Shown here: positions 32,681-43,275 of the stretch, piece after piece
Numbering within the stretch: the first letter of the stretch is position 1
Layout of the letters: each line of letters starts with the position of its first letter
Origin: Listeria cossartiae subsp. cayugensis
Lineage (GTDB): Bacteria > Bacillota > Bacilli > Lactobacillales > Listeriaceae
Direction: 5' to 3'
DNA length: 64,000 nt
Assembly: GCF_014229095.1 (NCBI RefSeq)
Contig: NZ_JAARZC010000005.1
Span: 1 to 64,000, forward strand
Translations under genes and position numbers: made by a program
Notes under the pieces: generated by a model
Told to the model about the DNA's origin: nothing
The model's input: only the letters and a program-made list of their open reading frames with translations
The model's database searches: none

Positions 32681-33727
32681 ATGTCAGACTTAATTAACAT
32701 TCAGAAAAAGTTATTGCCCGACGTTTTGATGATTATGCAAAAACGCTACCAAATCCTACGCTCGATTTATTTTTCTGAACCAGTTGGGAGACGGACACTT
32801 GCCGGAATGTTAGGCATGAGTGAACGCGTCCTGCGCGGCGAAGTAGAATTTTTGAAAGCGCAAGGTTTAGTAGAAATTGCTTCTTCCGGAATGACCGTTA
32901 CAAAAGAAGGTTTGGTCGTTTTCCGTGATTTGGAAAATGTCATGAACCAACTTTCAGGTTTACATTCAATGGAAGAACAATTAGCGAAGAAATTGCAAAT
33001 CAAAAAATGCTTGGTAGTGCAAGGTGATAGCGATGATACTCCATGGGTCCGCGAAGAAATGGGACGTGTGGCAGTAGAACAATTAGACATGGCGCTCACC
33101 GAAAAAAGAAACATCGTCGCAGTTATGGGCGGCTCTACAATGGCAACTGTTGCCGAAATGATGACAACTGATTTCGCAAAAGGCAGAGAACTACTTTTCG
33201 TTCCCGGTCGTGGAGGTATTGGTGAAGACCTTGACAATCAAGCGAATACAATTTGTGATAAGATGGCAACGAAGACAAACACGAAGCACCGCGTTCTCTA
33301 TGTTCCAGAGCAGTTAGGTGAAGAGGCCTATCGTTCGTTACTGAAAGAACCGGCAATTCAAGAAGGCTTACGATTAGTACAATCCGCAAATGCTATTATT
33401 TTAGGCATAGGTGATGCGCTCGCGATGGCGAAACGCAGACATACCGGCGAAGATGTACTTGAAAAAATCATCCATCGTAAAGCTGTTGGTGAAGCATTTG
33501 GTTATTATTTTGATGAACAGGGCGAGGTTGTACATAAGGTTCCTACATTCGGTCTTCAATTCGAAGACTTAGCGCAAATCCCGCACATTATCGCTGTTGC
33601 AGGCGGTACATCGAAAGCCAAAGCAATCAAATCGTATATGAAAAGCGCTCCAAAAAATACGATTTTAATCACGGATGAAGGAGCAGCAAAATCGCTTTTA
33701 AAAGGGAGTAATACCCTTTTGAAATAA
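32681..33727 (+). CDS. cggR: central glycolytic genes regulator CggR
   Basis: A 348-residue SorC/DeoR-type repressor. The N-terminal winged helix is GRRTLAGMLGMSERVLRGEVEFLKAQGLVEI (about residues 36-67). The effector domain has VMGGSTMATVAEMM near 148 and LLFVPGRGGIGED near 170, the sugar-phosphate-binding region. It represses the operon beginning with its own gene when fructose-1,6-bisphosphate is low. A GAGGAG site precedes the ATG. It lies 32 bases upstream of gap in the same transcript. Confidence 0.96.
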   Translation: MSDLINIQKKLLPDVLMIMQKRYQILRSIYFSEPVGRRTLAGMLGMSERVLRGEVEFLKAQGLVEIASSGMTVTKEGLVVFRDLENVMNQLSGLHSMEEQLAKKLQIKKCLVVQGDSDDTPWVREEMGRVAVEQLDMALTEKRNIVAVMGGSTMATVAEMMTTDFAKGRELLFVPGRGGIGEDLDNQANTICDKMATKTNTKHRVLYVPEQLGEEAYRSLLKEPAIQEGLRLVQSANAIILGIGDALAMAKRRHTGEDVLEKIIHRKAVGEAFGYYFDEQGEVVHKVPTFGLQFEDLAQIPHIIAVAGGTSKAKAIKSYMKSAPKNTILITDEGAAKSLLKGSNTLLK

Positions 33728-33759
33728 AAAAACACTATTTTCAAGGAGGAAATTGACTT

Positions 33760-34770
33760 ATGACAGTTAAAGTTGGTATTAATGGTTTTGGACGTATCGG
33801 ACGTCTAGCATTCCGTCGTATTCAAAATGTGGAAGGAATTGAAGTTGTTGCAATCAATGACTTAACAGACGCTAAAATGTTAGCTCACCTGTTAAAATAT
33901 GATACAACTCAAGGCCGTTTTGACGGTGAAGTAGAAGTACATGATGGTTTCTTCAAAGTAAACGGTAAAGAAGTTAAAGTTTTAGCTAACCGTAACCCAG
34001 AAGAACTTCCATGGGGTGACCTAGGAGTAGACATCGTTCTAGAATGTACTGGTTTCTTCACAGCGCAAGATAAAGCTGAATTACACATTAAAGCTGGCGC
34101 TAAAAAAGTTGTTATCTCCGCTCCAGCAACTGGCGACATGAAAACAATCGTTTACAATGTAAACCATGAAACATTAGACGGAACTGAAACAGTTATCTCT
34201 GGCGCAAGCTGTACTACTAACTGTTTAGCTCCAATGGCTAAAGTTTTAGAAGACAAATTTGGTGTTGTTGAAGGTCTAATGACTACAATTCACGCTTACA
34301 CTGGTGACCAAAATACATTAGATGCTCCACATCCAAAAGGTGACTTCCGTCGTGCACGTGCTGCTGCCGAAAATATTATCCCTAATACAACTGGTGCTGC
34401 TAAAGCTATCGGTGAAGTATTACCAACACTTAAAGGTAAATTAGACGGAGCTGCTCAACGTGTTCCAGTTCCAACTGGTTCCCTTACAGAGTTAGTAACA
34501 GTTCTTGACAAAAAAGTTACTGTTGACGAAGTAAATGCAGCTATGGAAGCAGCTTCTGATTCAGAAACATTTGGTTACACTAGTGATCAAGTTGTTTCTT
34601 CTGACATCAAAGGTATGACTTTCGGTTCATTATTTGACGAAACTCAAACAAAAGTTCTTACAGTTGGCGATCAACAATTAGTTAAAACTGTAGCTTGGTA
34701 CGATAACGAAATGAGCTACACTGCTCAATTAGTACGTACTTTAGAATACTTTGCAAAAATCGCTAAATAA
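33760..34770 (+). CDS. gap: glyceraldehyde-3-phosphate dehydrogenase
   Basis: A 336-residue enzyme converting glyceraldehyde-3-phosphate to 1,3-bisphosphoglycerate with NAD. The nucleotide-binding start is [16 protein letters not shown], and the active-site motif [15 protein letters not shown] puts the catalytic Cys at 151, with His in IHAYTGDQN near 178. Codon usage is that of a highly expressed gene. AAGGAGG lies nine bases before the ATG. Second gene of the cggR operon. Confidence 0.98.
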   Translation: MTVKVGINGFGRIGRLAFRRIQNVEGIEVVAINDLTDAKMLAHLLKYDTTQGRFDGEVEVHDGFFKVNGKEVKVLANRNPEELPWGDLGVDIVLECTGFFTAQDKAELHIKAGAKKVVISAPATGDMKTIVYNVNHETLDGTETVISGASCTTNCLAPMAKVLEDKFGVVEGLMTTIHAYTGDQNTLDAPHPKGDFRRARAAAENIIPNTTGAAKAIGEVLPTLKGKLDGAAQRVPVPTGSLTELVTVLDKKVTVDEVNAAMEAASDSETFGYTSDQVVSSDIKGMTFGSLFDETQTKVLTVGDQQLVKTVAWYDNEMSYTAQLVRTLEYFAKIAK

Positions 34771-34818
34771 TTAGCAGATTAATTTTACTGAAGTGCTAGT
34801 CACATCAGCAATAACAAG

Positions 34819-34852
34819 AATAAGCGGAGACACTATTGTTTCCGCTTATTTT
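34819..34852 (+). terminator. stem-loop between gap and pgk
   Basis: AATAAGCGGAGA and TTTCCGCTTATT pair across a short loop, followed by TTCTGAAAT. A partial terminator or processing stem of this kind can make gap message more abundant than the distal genes; this is an inference. Confidence 0.6.
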
Positions 34853-34904
34853 CTGAAATAACGGGGGCGACCCCAATCCTTTAAAATTAATGGAGGAACT
34901 CTAA

Positions 34905-36095
34905 ATGGCTAAAAAAGTTGTAACTGATTTAGATTTAAAAGACAAAAAAGTTTTAGTCCGTGTTGACTTTAACGTGCCAATGAAAGACGGTAAAATCACT
35001 AATGACAACCGTATTGTAGCTGCACTTCCAACAATTGAGTACATCTTAGAACAAAACGGTAAAGCAATTCTATTTTCTCACCTTGGAAAAGTAAAAACAG
35101 AAGAAGATAAAGAAGGAAAATCTCTTCGTCCAGTAGCCGCTCGTTTAAGCGAATTACTTGGAAAAGAAGTGAAATTCGTTCCTACTACTCGTGGTCCAGA
35201 ACTTGAAGCAGCAATTGCTGAGTTAAAAGACGGCGAAGTACTTCTTTTTGAAAATACACGTTTTGAAGATATTGATGGTAAAAAAGAAAGCAAAAATGAT
35301 CCAGAACTTGGAAAATACTGGGCTAGCCTTGGCGACGTTTTCGTAAATGACGCTTTCGGTACTGCTCACCGTGCGCACGCGTCTAACGTTGGAATCGCTT
35401 CTAACCTAGAATCAGCGGCCGGATTTTTGATGGAAAAAGAAATTAAATTCATCGGCGGTGTAGTTGATAATCCAGCACGTCCACTAGTAGCAATCCTAGG
35501 TGGCGCAAAAGTTTCTGACAAAATCGGTGTTATCGAAAACTTACTTACAAAAGCAGACAAAGTACTTGTCGGCGGCGGAATGACTTTCACTTTCATGGCA
35601 GCTCAAGGTCAAGAAATTGGTAAATCTCTTTTAGAAGCAGATAAAGTTGAACTTGCTAAAGGCTTACTTGAAAAAGCTGGCGATAAATTAGTATTACCAG
35701 TTGACGCAGTTGTATCTAAAGAATTCAGTAACGACGCTCCTTTCCACACAGTAGATGCAGATAAAATGCCTGCTGACGAAATGGGACTAGATATTGGTCA
35801 AGCTACAATTGACTTATTCACAAAAGAACTTCAAGGCGCTAAAACAGTTGTATGGAATGGTCCAATGGGCGTATTCGAACTTAGCAACTTTGCTAAAGGT
35901 ACAATTGGCGTATGTGAAGCTATTGCAAACTTAACTGATGCAACAACTATCATCGGTGGTGGGGATTCTGCAGCAGCAGCTATGGACTTAGGTTTTGCTG
36001 ACAAATTCACACATATTTCTACTGGTGGCGGTGCATCTTTAGAGTATCTTGAAGGTAAAGAGCTTCCTGGTGTTGCTTCTATTAGCGACAAATAA
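34905..36095 (+). CDS. pgk: phosphoglycerate kinase
   Basis: The 396-residue enzyme transfers phosphate from 1,3-bisphosphoglycerate to ADP. Family marks are [24 protein letters not shown] near residue 14, [16 protein letters not shown] near 111, [16 protein letters not shown] near 200 and the C-terminal [11 protein letters not shown] near 347. Length and frame are normal. Third gene of the operon, after the gap-pgk stem-loop. Confidence 0.98.
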   Translation: MAKKVVTDLDLKDKKVLVRVDFNVPMKDGKITNDNRIVAALPTIEYILEQNGKAILFSHLGKVKTEEDKEGKSLRPVAARLSELLGKEVKFVPTTRGPELEAAIAELKDGEVLLFENTRFEDIDGKKESKNDPELGKYWASLGDVFVNDAFGTAHRAHASNVGIASNLESAAGFLMEKEIKFIGGVVDNPARPLVAILGGAKVSDKIGVIENLLTKADKVLVGGGMTFTFMAAQGQEIGKSLLEADKVELAKGLLEKAGDKLVLPVDAVVSKEFSNDAPFHTVDADKMPADEMGLDIGQATIDLFTKELQGAKTVVWNGPMGVFELSNFAKGTIGVCEAIANLTDATTIIGGGDSAAAAMDLGFADKFTHISTGGGASLEYLEGKELPGVASISDK

Positions 36096-36896
<801 letters not shown>

Positions 36897-36897
36897 A

Positions 36898-38430
36898 ATG
36901 AGTAAATCACCTGTAGCAATTATTATCCTCGATGGTTTTGGTAAACGTGCAGAAACAGTAGGTAATGCTGTAGCTCAAGCAAACAAACCAAATTTCGACC
37001 GTTATTGGGCTAATTTTCCTCACGGGGAACTTAAAGCTGCCGGCCTTGATGTTGGTCTTCCAGAAGGTCAAATGGGTAACTCTGAAGTTGGCCATACAAA
37101 CATCGGAGCTGGACGTATTGTCTACCAAAGCTTAACTCGTATTGATAAAGCTATTGAAGAAGGCGAATTCCAAGAGAATAAAGCCCTAAACAATGCTTTC
37201 ACTCATACAAAAGAAAACAACTCGGACCTACATCTTTTCGGTTTACTATCAGACGGCGGCGTGCATAGTCACATTAATCACCTCGTTGCACTTTTAGAAA
37301 CTGCGAAAGATAAAGGCGTGAAAAACGTATATATCCATGCATTCCTTGATGGACGCGACGTGGCTCCACAATCTTCACTAGAATATTTAGAAACACTAGA
37401 AAAAGCTATTAGTGATTTAAACTATGGCGCAATTGCTACTGTTTCTGGGCGATTCTACGCGATGGATCGTGATAAACGCTGGGAACGTGTTGAAAAAGCA
37501 TACAAAGCAATCGTAAGCGCTGAAGGTGAAAAATTTGAAGACCCAATCGAACTTGTCAAAGCTTCTTACGCTAATGACAAAAATGATGAATTCGTTGTTC
37601 CTGCTATCATTACTAAAGATGGCAAACCTGTTGCAACAGTTAAAGACAACGATGCAGTTATTTTCTTCAATTTCCGTCCTGACCGTGCGATTCAACTTTC
37701 TAATGCATTCACTGATAAAGAATGGGATCATTTCGACCGTGGGGCAGATCACCCTAAAAACATCAAATTTGTGACAATGACTCTTTACAACCCAAGCGTT
37801 GACGCTGAAGTTGCTTTTGAGCCAATTGAAATGAAAAATGTTATCGGCGAAGTACTTTCTAATGAAGGCTTATCGCAACTGCGTATTGCTGAAACAGAAA
37901 AATATCCACACGTAACATTCTTTATGAATGGTGGACGAAATGAAGAATTTCCTGGTGAAAACCGGATTCTAATCAATTCGCCAAAAGTAGAAACATACGA
38001 TTTGCAACCTGAAATGAGCGCATATGAAGTAACAGATGCACTTGTTGAAGACATTAAAAACGACAAACACGATGCAATTATCTTAAACTTCGCGAACCCA
38101 GACATGGTTGGACACTCAGGTATGCTTGAGCCAACTATTAAGGCAATCGAAGCAGTAGATGAAAACCTTGGTCGTGTAGTAGACCTTATTTTAGAAAAAG
38201 GTGGCTCAGCGATTATCTTTGCTGACCATGGTAACTCTGAAACAATGTCTACTCCAGAAGGAAAACCACACACTGCGCACACTACCGTTCCAGTTCCCGT
38301 AATTGTAACGAAAAAAGGTGTTACGCTGCGTGAAGGTGGTCGTCTGGCTGACGTTGCGCCAACAATGCTTGATTTACTTGGCGTTAAAAAACCTGCCGAA
38401 ATGACAGGCGAAAGTTTAATTCAAAAATAA
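36898..38430 (+). CDS. gpmI: phosphoglycerate mutase, cofactor-independent
   Basis: The 510-residue, manganese-dependent enzyme interconverts 3- and 2-phosphoglycerate. It begins [14 protein letters not shown] with a metal-binding Asp, followed by the serine nucleophile in [17 protein letters not shown] near residue 62. DGRDVAPQS near 152 binds substrate. The C-terminal alkaline-phosphatase-like metal motifs are [10 protein letters not shown] near 401 and [10 protein letters not shown] near 440. The ribosome site (GGAGG) lies in the tpiA 3' end. Confidence 0.97.
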   Translation: MSKSPVAIIILDGFGKRAETVGNAVAQANKPNFDRYWANFPHGELKAAGLDVGLPEGQMGNSEVGHTNIGAGRIVYQSLTRIDKAIEEGEFQENKALNNAFTHTKENNSDLHLFGLLSDGGVHSHINHLVALLETAKDKGVKNVYIHAFLDGRDVAPQSSLEYLETLEKAISDLNYGAIATVSGRFYAMDRDKRWERVEKAYKAIVSAEGEKFEDPIELVKASYANDKNDEFVVPAIITKDGKPVATVKDNDAVIFFNFRPDRAIQLSNAFTDKEWDHFDRGADHPKNIKFVTMTLYNPSVDAEVAFEPIEMKNVIGEVLSNEGLSQLRIAETEKYPHVTFFMNGGRNEEFPGENRILINSPKVETYDLQPEMSAYEVTDALVEDIKNDKHDAIILNFANPDMVGHSGMLEPTIKAIEAVDENLGRVVDLILEKGGSAIIFADHGNSETMSTPEGKPHTAHTTVPVPVIVTKKGVTLREGGRLADVAPTMLDLLGVKKPAEMTGESLIQK

Positions 38431-38443
38431 TTTTAGTTATTAC

Positions 38444-38472
38444 TTTAGTTTTTTTGCAAACAGAGCTACAAT
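38444..38472 (+). promoter_or_regulatory. possible secondary promoter of eno
   Basis: TTTAGT (38444-38449) and TACAAT (38467-38472) are 17 bases apart in the 135-base gap before eno. The -35 element is weak, so this is tentative. Confidence 0.35.
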
Positions 38473-38565
38473 AAATACGAATTTAAAAACGGATGGGTCT
38501 TTGAATTTGAAGTGAATGTTAAGTTCATTTCGTTCAATTAATCCCAACAAAGGAGAGAATTATAA

Positions 38566-39858
<1,293 letters not shown>

Positions 39859-39878
39859 GTTGATTGAATAAAACGCTA

Positions 39879-39916
39879 AACTCCGCGAAAAGTAACATTT
39901 TCGCGGAGTTTTTTCT
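39879..39916 (+). terminator. terminator after eno
   Basis: AAACTCCGCGAAAA pairs with TTTTCGCGGAGTTT around a short loop and runs into TTTT, ending the glycolytic operon. Confidence 0.92.
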
Positions 39917-39966
39917 GTTTTAAAAATAAGAAGAGGGGTAATGATTTGGAAGAGGAGGTAATGCTG

Positions 39967-40134
39967 ATGAAAGTAAAAAATAGTCAGTCCTCAAAAGTGC
40001 TAGAAACTCCAAAAATCAAAGACGCTGTGGTGCATGAAAAAAACCACCCCTTAGCGGAAAAGCATTCTGTACAAAAGAAAATCATTAATGCAGATATGCC
40101 CCAACAACAATTCCATCGGAGACTCATGAAATAA
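39967..40134 (+). CDS. 55-residue basic hypothetical protein
   Basis: A small Lys/Gln/His-rich protein. ATG 39967 is chosen since GAGGAGGT stands eight bases before it; in-frame starts at 39946 (TTG) and 39961 (ATG) are upstream or too close. No motif is seen; it ends QQQFHRRLMK. Well-formed ribosome site and flanking terminators support a real, separately transcribed gene. I do not recognise the family. Confidence 0.6.
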   Translation: MKVKNSQSSKVLETPKIKDAVVHEKNHPLAEKHSVQKKIINADMPQQQFHRRLMK

Positions 40135-40138
40135 ACCG

Positions 40139-40178
40139 TGCGCCTGATTCTAGCTTTCAAAGAATCAGGCGTATTTTC
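40139..40178 (+). terminator. terminator after the small basic protein gene
   Basis: CGCCTGATTCT pairs perfectly with AGAATCAGGCG around AGCTTTCAA, then TATTTTCATTT. Confidence 0.88.
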
Positions 40179-40266
40179 ATTTAAATGGAAGCTTTTTTAT
40201 AGGAATTCAAGTATAATCAGGTGTAAAATAAAGGTAGAAAATGTTTTCAGCAAGGAGTGATGCGTG

Positions 40267-40986
40267 ATGATTGCAGAGATCAATGGAATTAACCTATTTT
40301 ATAAGATAGTCGGAGAAGGTGAGCCAATTTTACTCATTCATGGGAATGGCCAAAGCCACCGCTCTTTAAAGCGAATTATCGATGACCTATCACTTGATCA
40401 TATGGTGATTGCCGTAGATAGTCGTGGTCACGGAAAAAGCGATGCGGGAACAATGCCACTTGATTTTGAAATAATGGCACTCGATATGCTCTCCTTGCTC
40501 GATTTTTTGAAAATTGATAAATATAAAGTAGTTGGCTATAGTGATGGCGGTATTGTTGCTTTGTTTATGGGCAAAATGCAGCCGAGTCGTCAAATCGCAT
40601 CTGTCGTTATCGGTACTAATTATCATGTGAACCAAATTCACTTTTTACCAGATTTATTTTGTCGCGTTGCATACGGAGTAGCAAGTATTCTTGCGCCTTT
40701 CAGCCCATTTTTCAATCGGATGAAACGCCAACTCGCTTTAACTATATACCACCCGCACATGTCCGAAGCGGATTTGAATAAAATAAGTGCGCCACTTTTA
40801 GCTGTGGTTGGTGAATTTGATATGATTTCTTCCAAAGATACGAAGAAAATGGTGCATTCGGTTCAGCACGGGGAGATGGTCGTTGTTAATAATGGCACTC
40901 ATTTCTTACCAAGGCAAAAACCAAAACAATTGTTACAATTAATTCATACTTTCTTTTCGGATTTAAGCGCAAAAATTCACAATTAA
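40267..40986 (+). CDS. alpha/beta hydrolase
   Basis: About 239 residues. ATG 40267 lies nine bases after AAGGAG; GTG 40264 is an alternative. The oxyanion region is ILLIHGNGQSHRS, the nucleophile elbow VVGYSDGGIVALF puts Ser near residue 93, the acid is in VVGEFDMISS and the His in NNGTHFLPRQKP. The catalytic triad is therefore complete. The substrate is unknown. It is the first of three clustered esterase-like genes and is transcribed on its own. Confidence 0.85.
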   Translation: MIAEINGINLFYKIVGEGEPILLIHGNGQSHRSLKRIIDDLSLDHMVIAVDSRGHGKSDAGTMPLDFEIMALDMLSLLDFLKIDKYKVVGYSDGGIVALFMGKMQPSRQIASVVIGTNYHVNQIHFLPDLFCRVAYGVASILAPFSPFFNRMKRQLALTIYHPHMSEADLNKISAPLLAVVGEFDMISSKDTKKMVHSVQHGEMVVVNNGTHFLPRQKPKQLLQLIHTFFSDLSAKIHN

Positions 40987-41040
40987 AACACCACTGAAAT
41001 CCTTTCGTACCAATGGGTTTGCACTTTATAAAAAAAGTGT

Positions 41041-41069
41041 TTGACAAGTTCCTTGGATAGCGTTAATAT
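41041..41069 (+). promoter_or_regulatory. promoter ahead of the serine-less esterase paralog
   Basis: Consensus TTGACA (41041-41046) and TAATAT (41064-41069) with a 17-base spacer, 100 bases before the ATG at 41169. Confidence 0.8.
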
Positions 41070-41168
41070 TGGTCTATTGGTCAGAACTCAAAAGGTAGCT
41101 TATTTAGTTCAGATGGGCTACAATAGAGTGGATTATAAAAGTGATGATATTAGGAGGATTGCGTAAAA

Positions 41169-41912
41169 ATGAGTGCGGATCGTAGCTTTACGTTAAAAGC
41201 GGGAAATCGTGCTGTTTTGCTCTTGCATGGCTTTGCAGGGACTACAGAAGACGTAAGAGAACTTGGAGAAATTCTAGCAGAAAATGGATACACAGTGCAT
41301 GCACCAAACTTCAGAGGCCACGGGGATGAACCCGCTATTTTCTTGAAAACAACACCGGAAATGTGGTATGAAGATGCGGTGGCTGGATATCGTCAACTTG
41401 AAAAAGACGGATATAATGAAATTGCAATTGTCGGTGTGGCAATGGGCGGAGTTTTTGCGCTAAAAATGGCAGAATCGTTTTCACCAAAAGCGATTGTTCC
41501 ACTATGTGCCAATGTAAACCGCAAAATGCGCTATATCCCAATCGAAAACTATTTAACTAAACAATTAAAGAAACAAGGTATAGTAGAACAAGAAGCAGAT
41601 CAAATGTTAAAAAACTATCTTCCCGAAATTGATGTAATGACGGAAGCTCGTGCTACTTTCTACAAAAACGTAGCGCGTGACATTGAAAAAATCCATGTAC
41701 CAACCATGATTGGTCAAGGCTGCCAAGATGAAGAAATCGACGCAGACAACGCCAATTATATCTTTAAACACATTCATACAAATGACAAACAATTATGTTT
41801 CTATGCAGGGTCAGGTCATGATATCGTGAACGACTGTGAGAAAGACATTTTAGAAGAAGACTTAATTTACTTCTTAGACGATTTAGTTTGGCTTGAGGAA
41901 AAAGTCGTTTAA
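41169..41912 (+). CDS. carboxylesterase-like protein lacking the nucleophile serine
   Basis: The 247-residue protein belongs to the Est30/monoacylglycerol-lipase-like family (VLLLHGFAGTTEDVRELG near residue 18; NFRGHGDEP near 48). At the nucleophile elbow it reads VGVAMGGVF, with Ala91 (codon GCA) where GxSxG esterases have Ser. The acid (GQGCQDEEID) and His (YAGSGHDIV) remain. The frame is intact and the promoter is strong, so it may be a binding or chaperone-like pseudoenzyme. The paralog at 42496 has the serine. It lies just before secG. Confidence 0.85.
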   Translation: MSADRSFTLKAGNRAVLLLHGFAGTTEDVRELGEILAENGYTVHAPNFRGHGDEPAIFLKTTPEMWYEDAVAGYRQLEKDGYNEIAIVGVAMGGVFALKMAESFSPKAIVPLCANVNRKMRYIPIENYLTKQLKKQGIVEQEADQMLKNYLPEIDVMTEARATFYKNVARDIEKIHVPTMIGQGCQDEEIDADNANYIFKHIHTNDKQLCFYAGSGHDIVNDCEKDILEEDLIYFLDDLVWLEEKVV

Positions 41913-42006
41913 TCCATTCATTCTATGGAAACAAACCTTTACGTATAATCACAAATATGGTAAAATTAACCTTAGTCAAATTGGGCGGTTTTAGGAGGAA
42001 AGAACA

Positions 42007-42240
42007 ATGAGTACAGTTTTAACGGTCTTACTCATCATCGTATCAGTACTGTTAATTACAGTTATCATACTTCAACCAGGTAAAAGTGCTGGCTTATCCG
42101 GCGCCATCTCTGGTGGAGCTGAGCAATTATTCGGTAAGCAAAAAGCAAGAGGACTAGAACTTATTCTACATCGCACTACCATCGTTCTATCCGTTGTTTT
42201 CTTCGCAATACTAATTGCACTGGCATATTTTGTACAGTAA
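42007..42240 (+). CDS. secG: preprotein translocase subunit SecG
   Basis: A 77-residue membrane protein with two helices ([20 protein letters not shown] and [19 protein letters not shown]) joined by the conserved [27 protein letters not shown] loop. It supports the SecYEG channel. The AGGAGG site precedes the ATG by eight bases. The gene precedes an esterase and rnr, the common Firmicutes order secG-est-rnr-smpB. Confidence 0.97.
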   Translation: MSTVLTVLLIIVSVLLITVIILQPGKSAGLSGAISGGAEQLFGKQKARGLELILHRTTIVLSVVFFAILIALAYFVQ

Positions 42241-42248
42241 CGAGATGT

Positions 42249-42282
42249 TAACCACCTGAATGAAAATTTAGGTGGTTTTTTA
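42249..42282 (+). terminator. terminator after secG
   Basis: AACCACCT pairs with AGGTGGTT around TGAATGAAAATTT-type loop and runs into TTTTTTA. Confidence 0.88.
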
Positions 42283-42326
42283 TTGGAGTTCTAAAGAAGC
42301 GTAGTCCGCTTCCCTAGAACTCCAAT
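42282..42326. repeat. large interrupted inverted repeat
   Basis: ATTGGAGTTCTA (42282-42293) pairs with TAGAACTCCAAT (42315-42326), and inside it GAAGCG (42296-42301) pairs with CGCTTC (42307-42312) around TAGTC. The two-storey stem has 18 pairs and is directly after the secG terminator, with no T-run of its own. It could be part of a small RNA or a mobile mini-element. The rest of the 255-base gap to 42495 shows no gene. Confidence 0.7.
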
Positions 42327-42495
42327 ACAAGGCGTAACAAAGTGGAGCGTTGTTTCCATTGAAAAAAGTGGACGAACAACCCAAAAAGGGGAGAGCAAAG
42401 CATTCATATTAACCCAACCCCTAGAACTTCAACAAATATAACACCCACCCAAGACCAACCAAACCTCCAAAAAGAACCAAGGAGCGATATTCACT

Positions 42496-43242
42496 ATGAA
42501 AATAACACCACCACAACCATTCTTATTCGAAAAAAGTAAACGAGCAGTCCTTCTTCTACACGGCTTCACAGGTAGCTCAGCGGATGTAAGGATTTTAGGC
42601 AGGTTTTTACAAGAAAACAATTACACTTGCTACGCGCCCCAATACAGAGGCCACGGCGTATCCCCAGACTTACTATTAAAAACAGGGCCAAACGACTGGT
42701 GGGAAGATGTACTTGAAGCTTATGATCATCTAAAATCACTCGGCTACACTGAAATCGCTGTGGCGGGACTTTCATTAGGTGGACTTTTTTCACTGAAATT
42801 AGGTTTTTCTAGGCCGTTAAAGGGAATTATAGCCATGAGCACTCCGACAAGAATGGACAGCTCATCCCCGATAATTCAAGGCTTTTTAGATTATGTACGC
42901 AATTATAAAAAATTAGAAGGCAAAACACCGAAACAAATCGACGCAGAAATGATTGCCTACAAAGACGCGCCAATGAACACTATCGCTAAGCTAAAAGATG
43001 AAATTAATGGCGTTGTGGCTGAAATAGATATGATTTATGCGCCAATAATGGTTGTCCAAGGTGAAAAAGATGATATGGTTGATGTCAGCGGAGCACAGCT
43101 AATTTATGATACAGTAGAGTCAACGAAAAAAGAGTTACACTGGTTTAAAGAATCTGGGCACGTTATCACTTTAGACAAAGAACGAAAAGAAGTAAATCAA
43201 GCCATTTTAACATTTTTAAATAGCTTAGATTGGCAAGAATAA
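42496..43242 (+). CDS. carboxylesterase (Est30-like)
   Basis: A 248-residue esterase with complete catalytic set: VLLLHGFTGSSADVRILG near residue 18, nucleophile Ser93 in VAGLSLGGLFSLKL, acid in VVQGEKDDMVDVSG near 193 and His in FKESGHVITLDKE near 224. Small cytosolic esterases of this group hydrolyse short-chain esters. It is located between secG and rnr as in Bacillus and Listeria. An AAGGAGCG site precedes the ATG. Confidence 0.93.
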   Translation: MKITPPQPFLFEKSKRAVLLLHGFTGSSADVRILGRFLQENNYTCYAPQYRGHGVSPDLLLKTGPNDWWEDVLEAYDHLKSLGYTEIAVAGLSLGGLFSLKLGFSRPLKGIIAMSTPTRMDSSSPIIQGFLDYVRNYKKLEGKTPKQIDAEMIAYKDAPMNTIAKLKDEINGVVAEIDMIYAPIMVVQGEKDDMVDVSGAQLIYDTVESTKKELHWFKESGHVITLDKERKEVNQAILTFLNSLDWQE

Positions 43243-43275
43243 ACAATTTTTAAAACAGAGAGAGGAGGGACAGAA

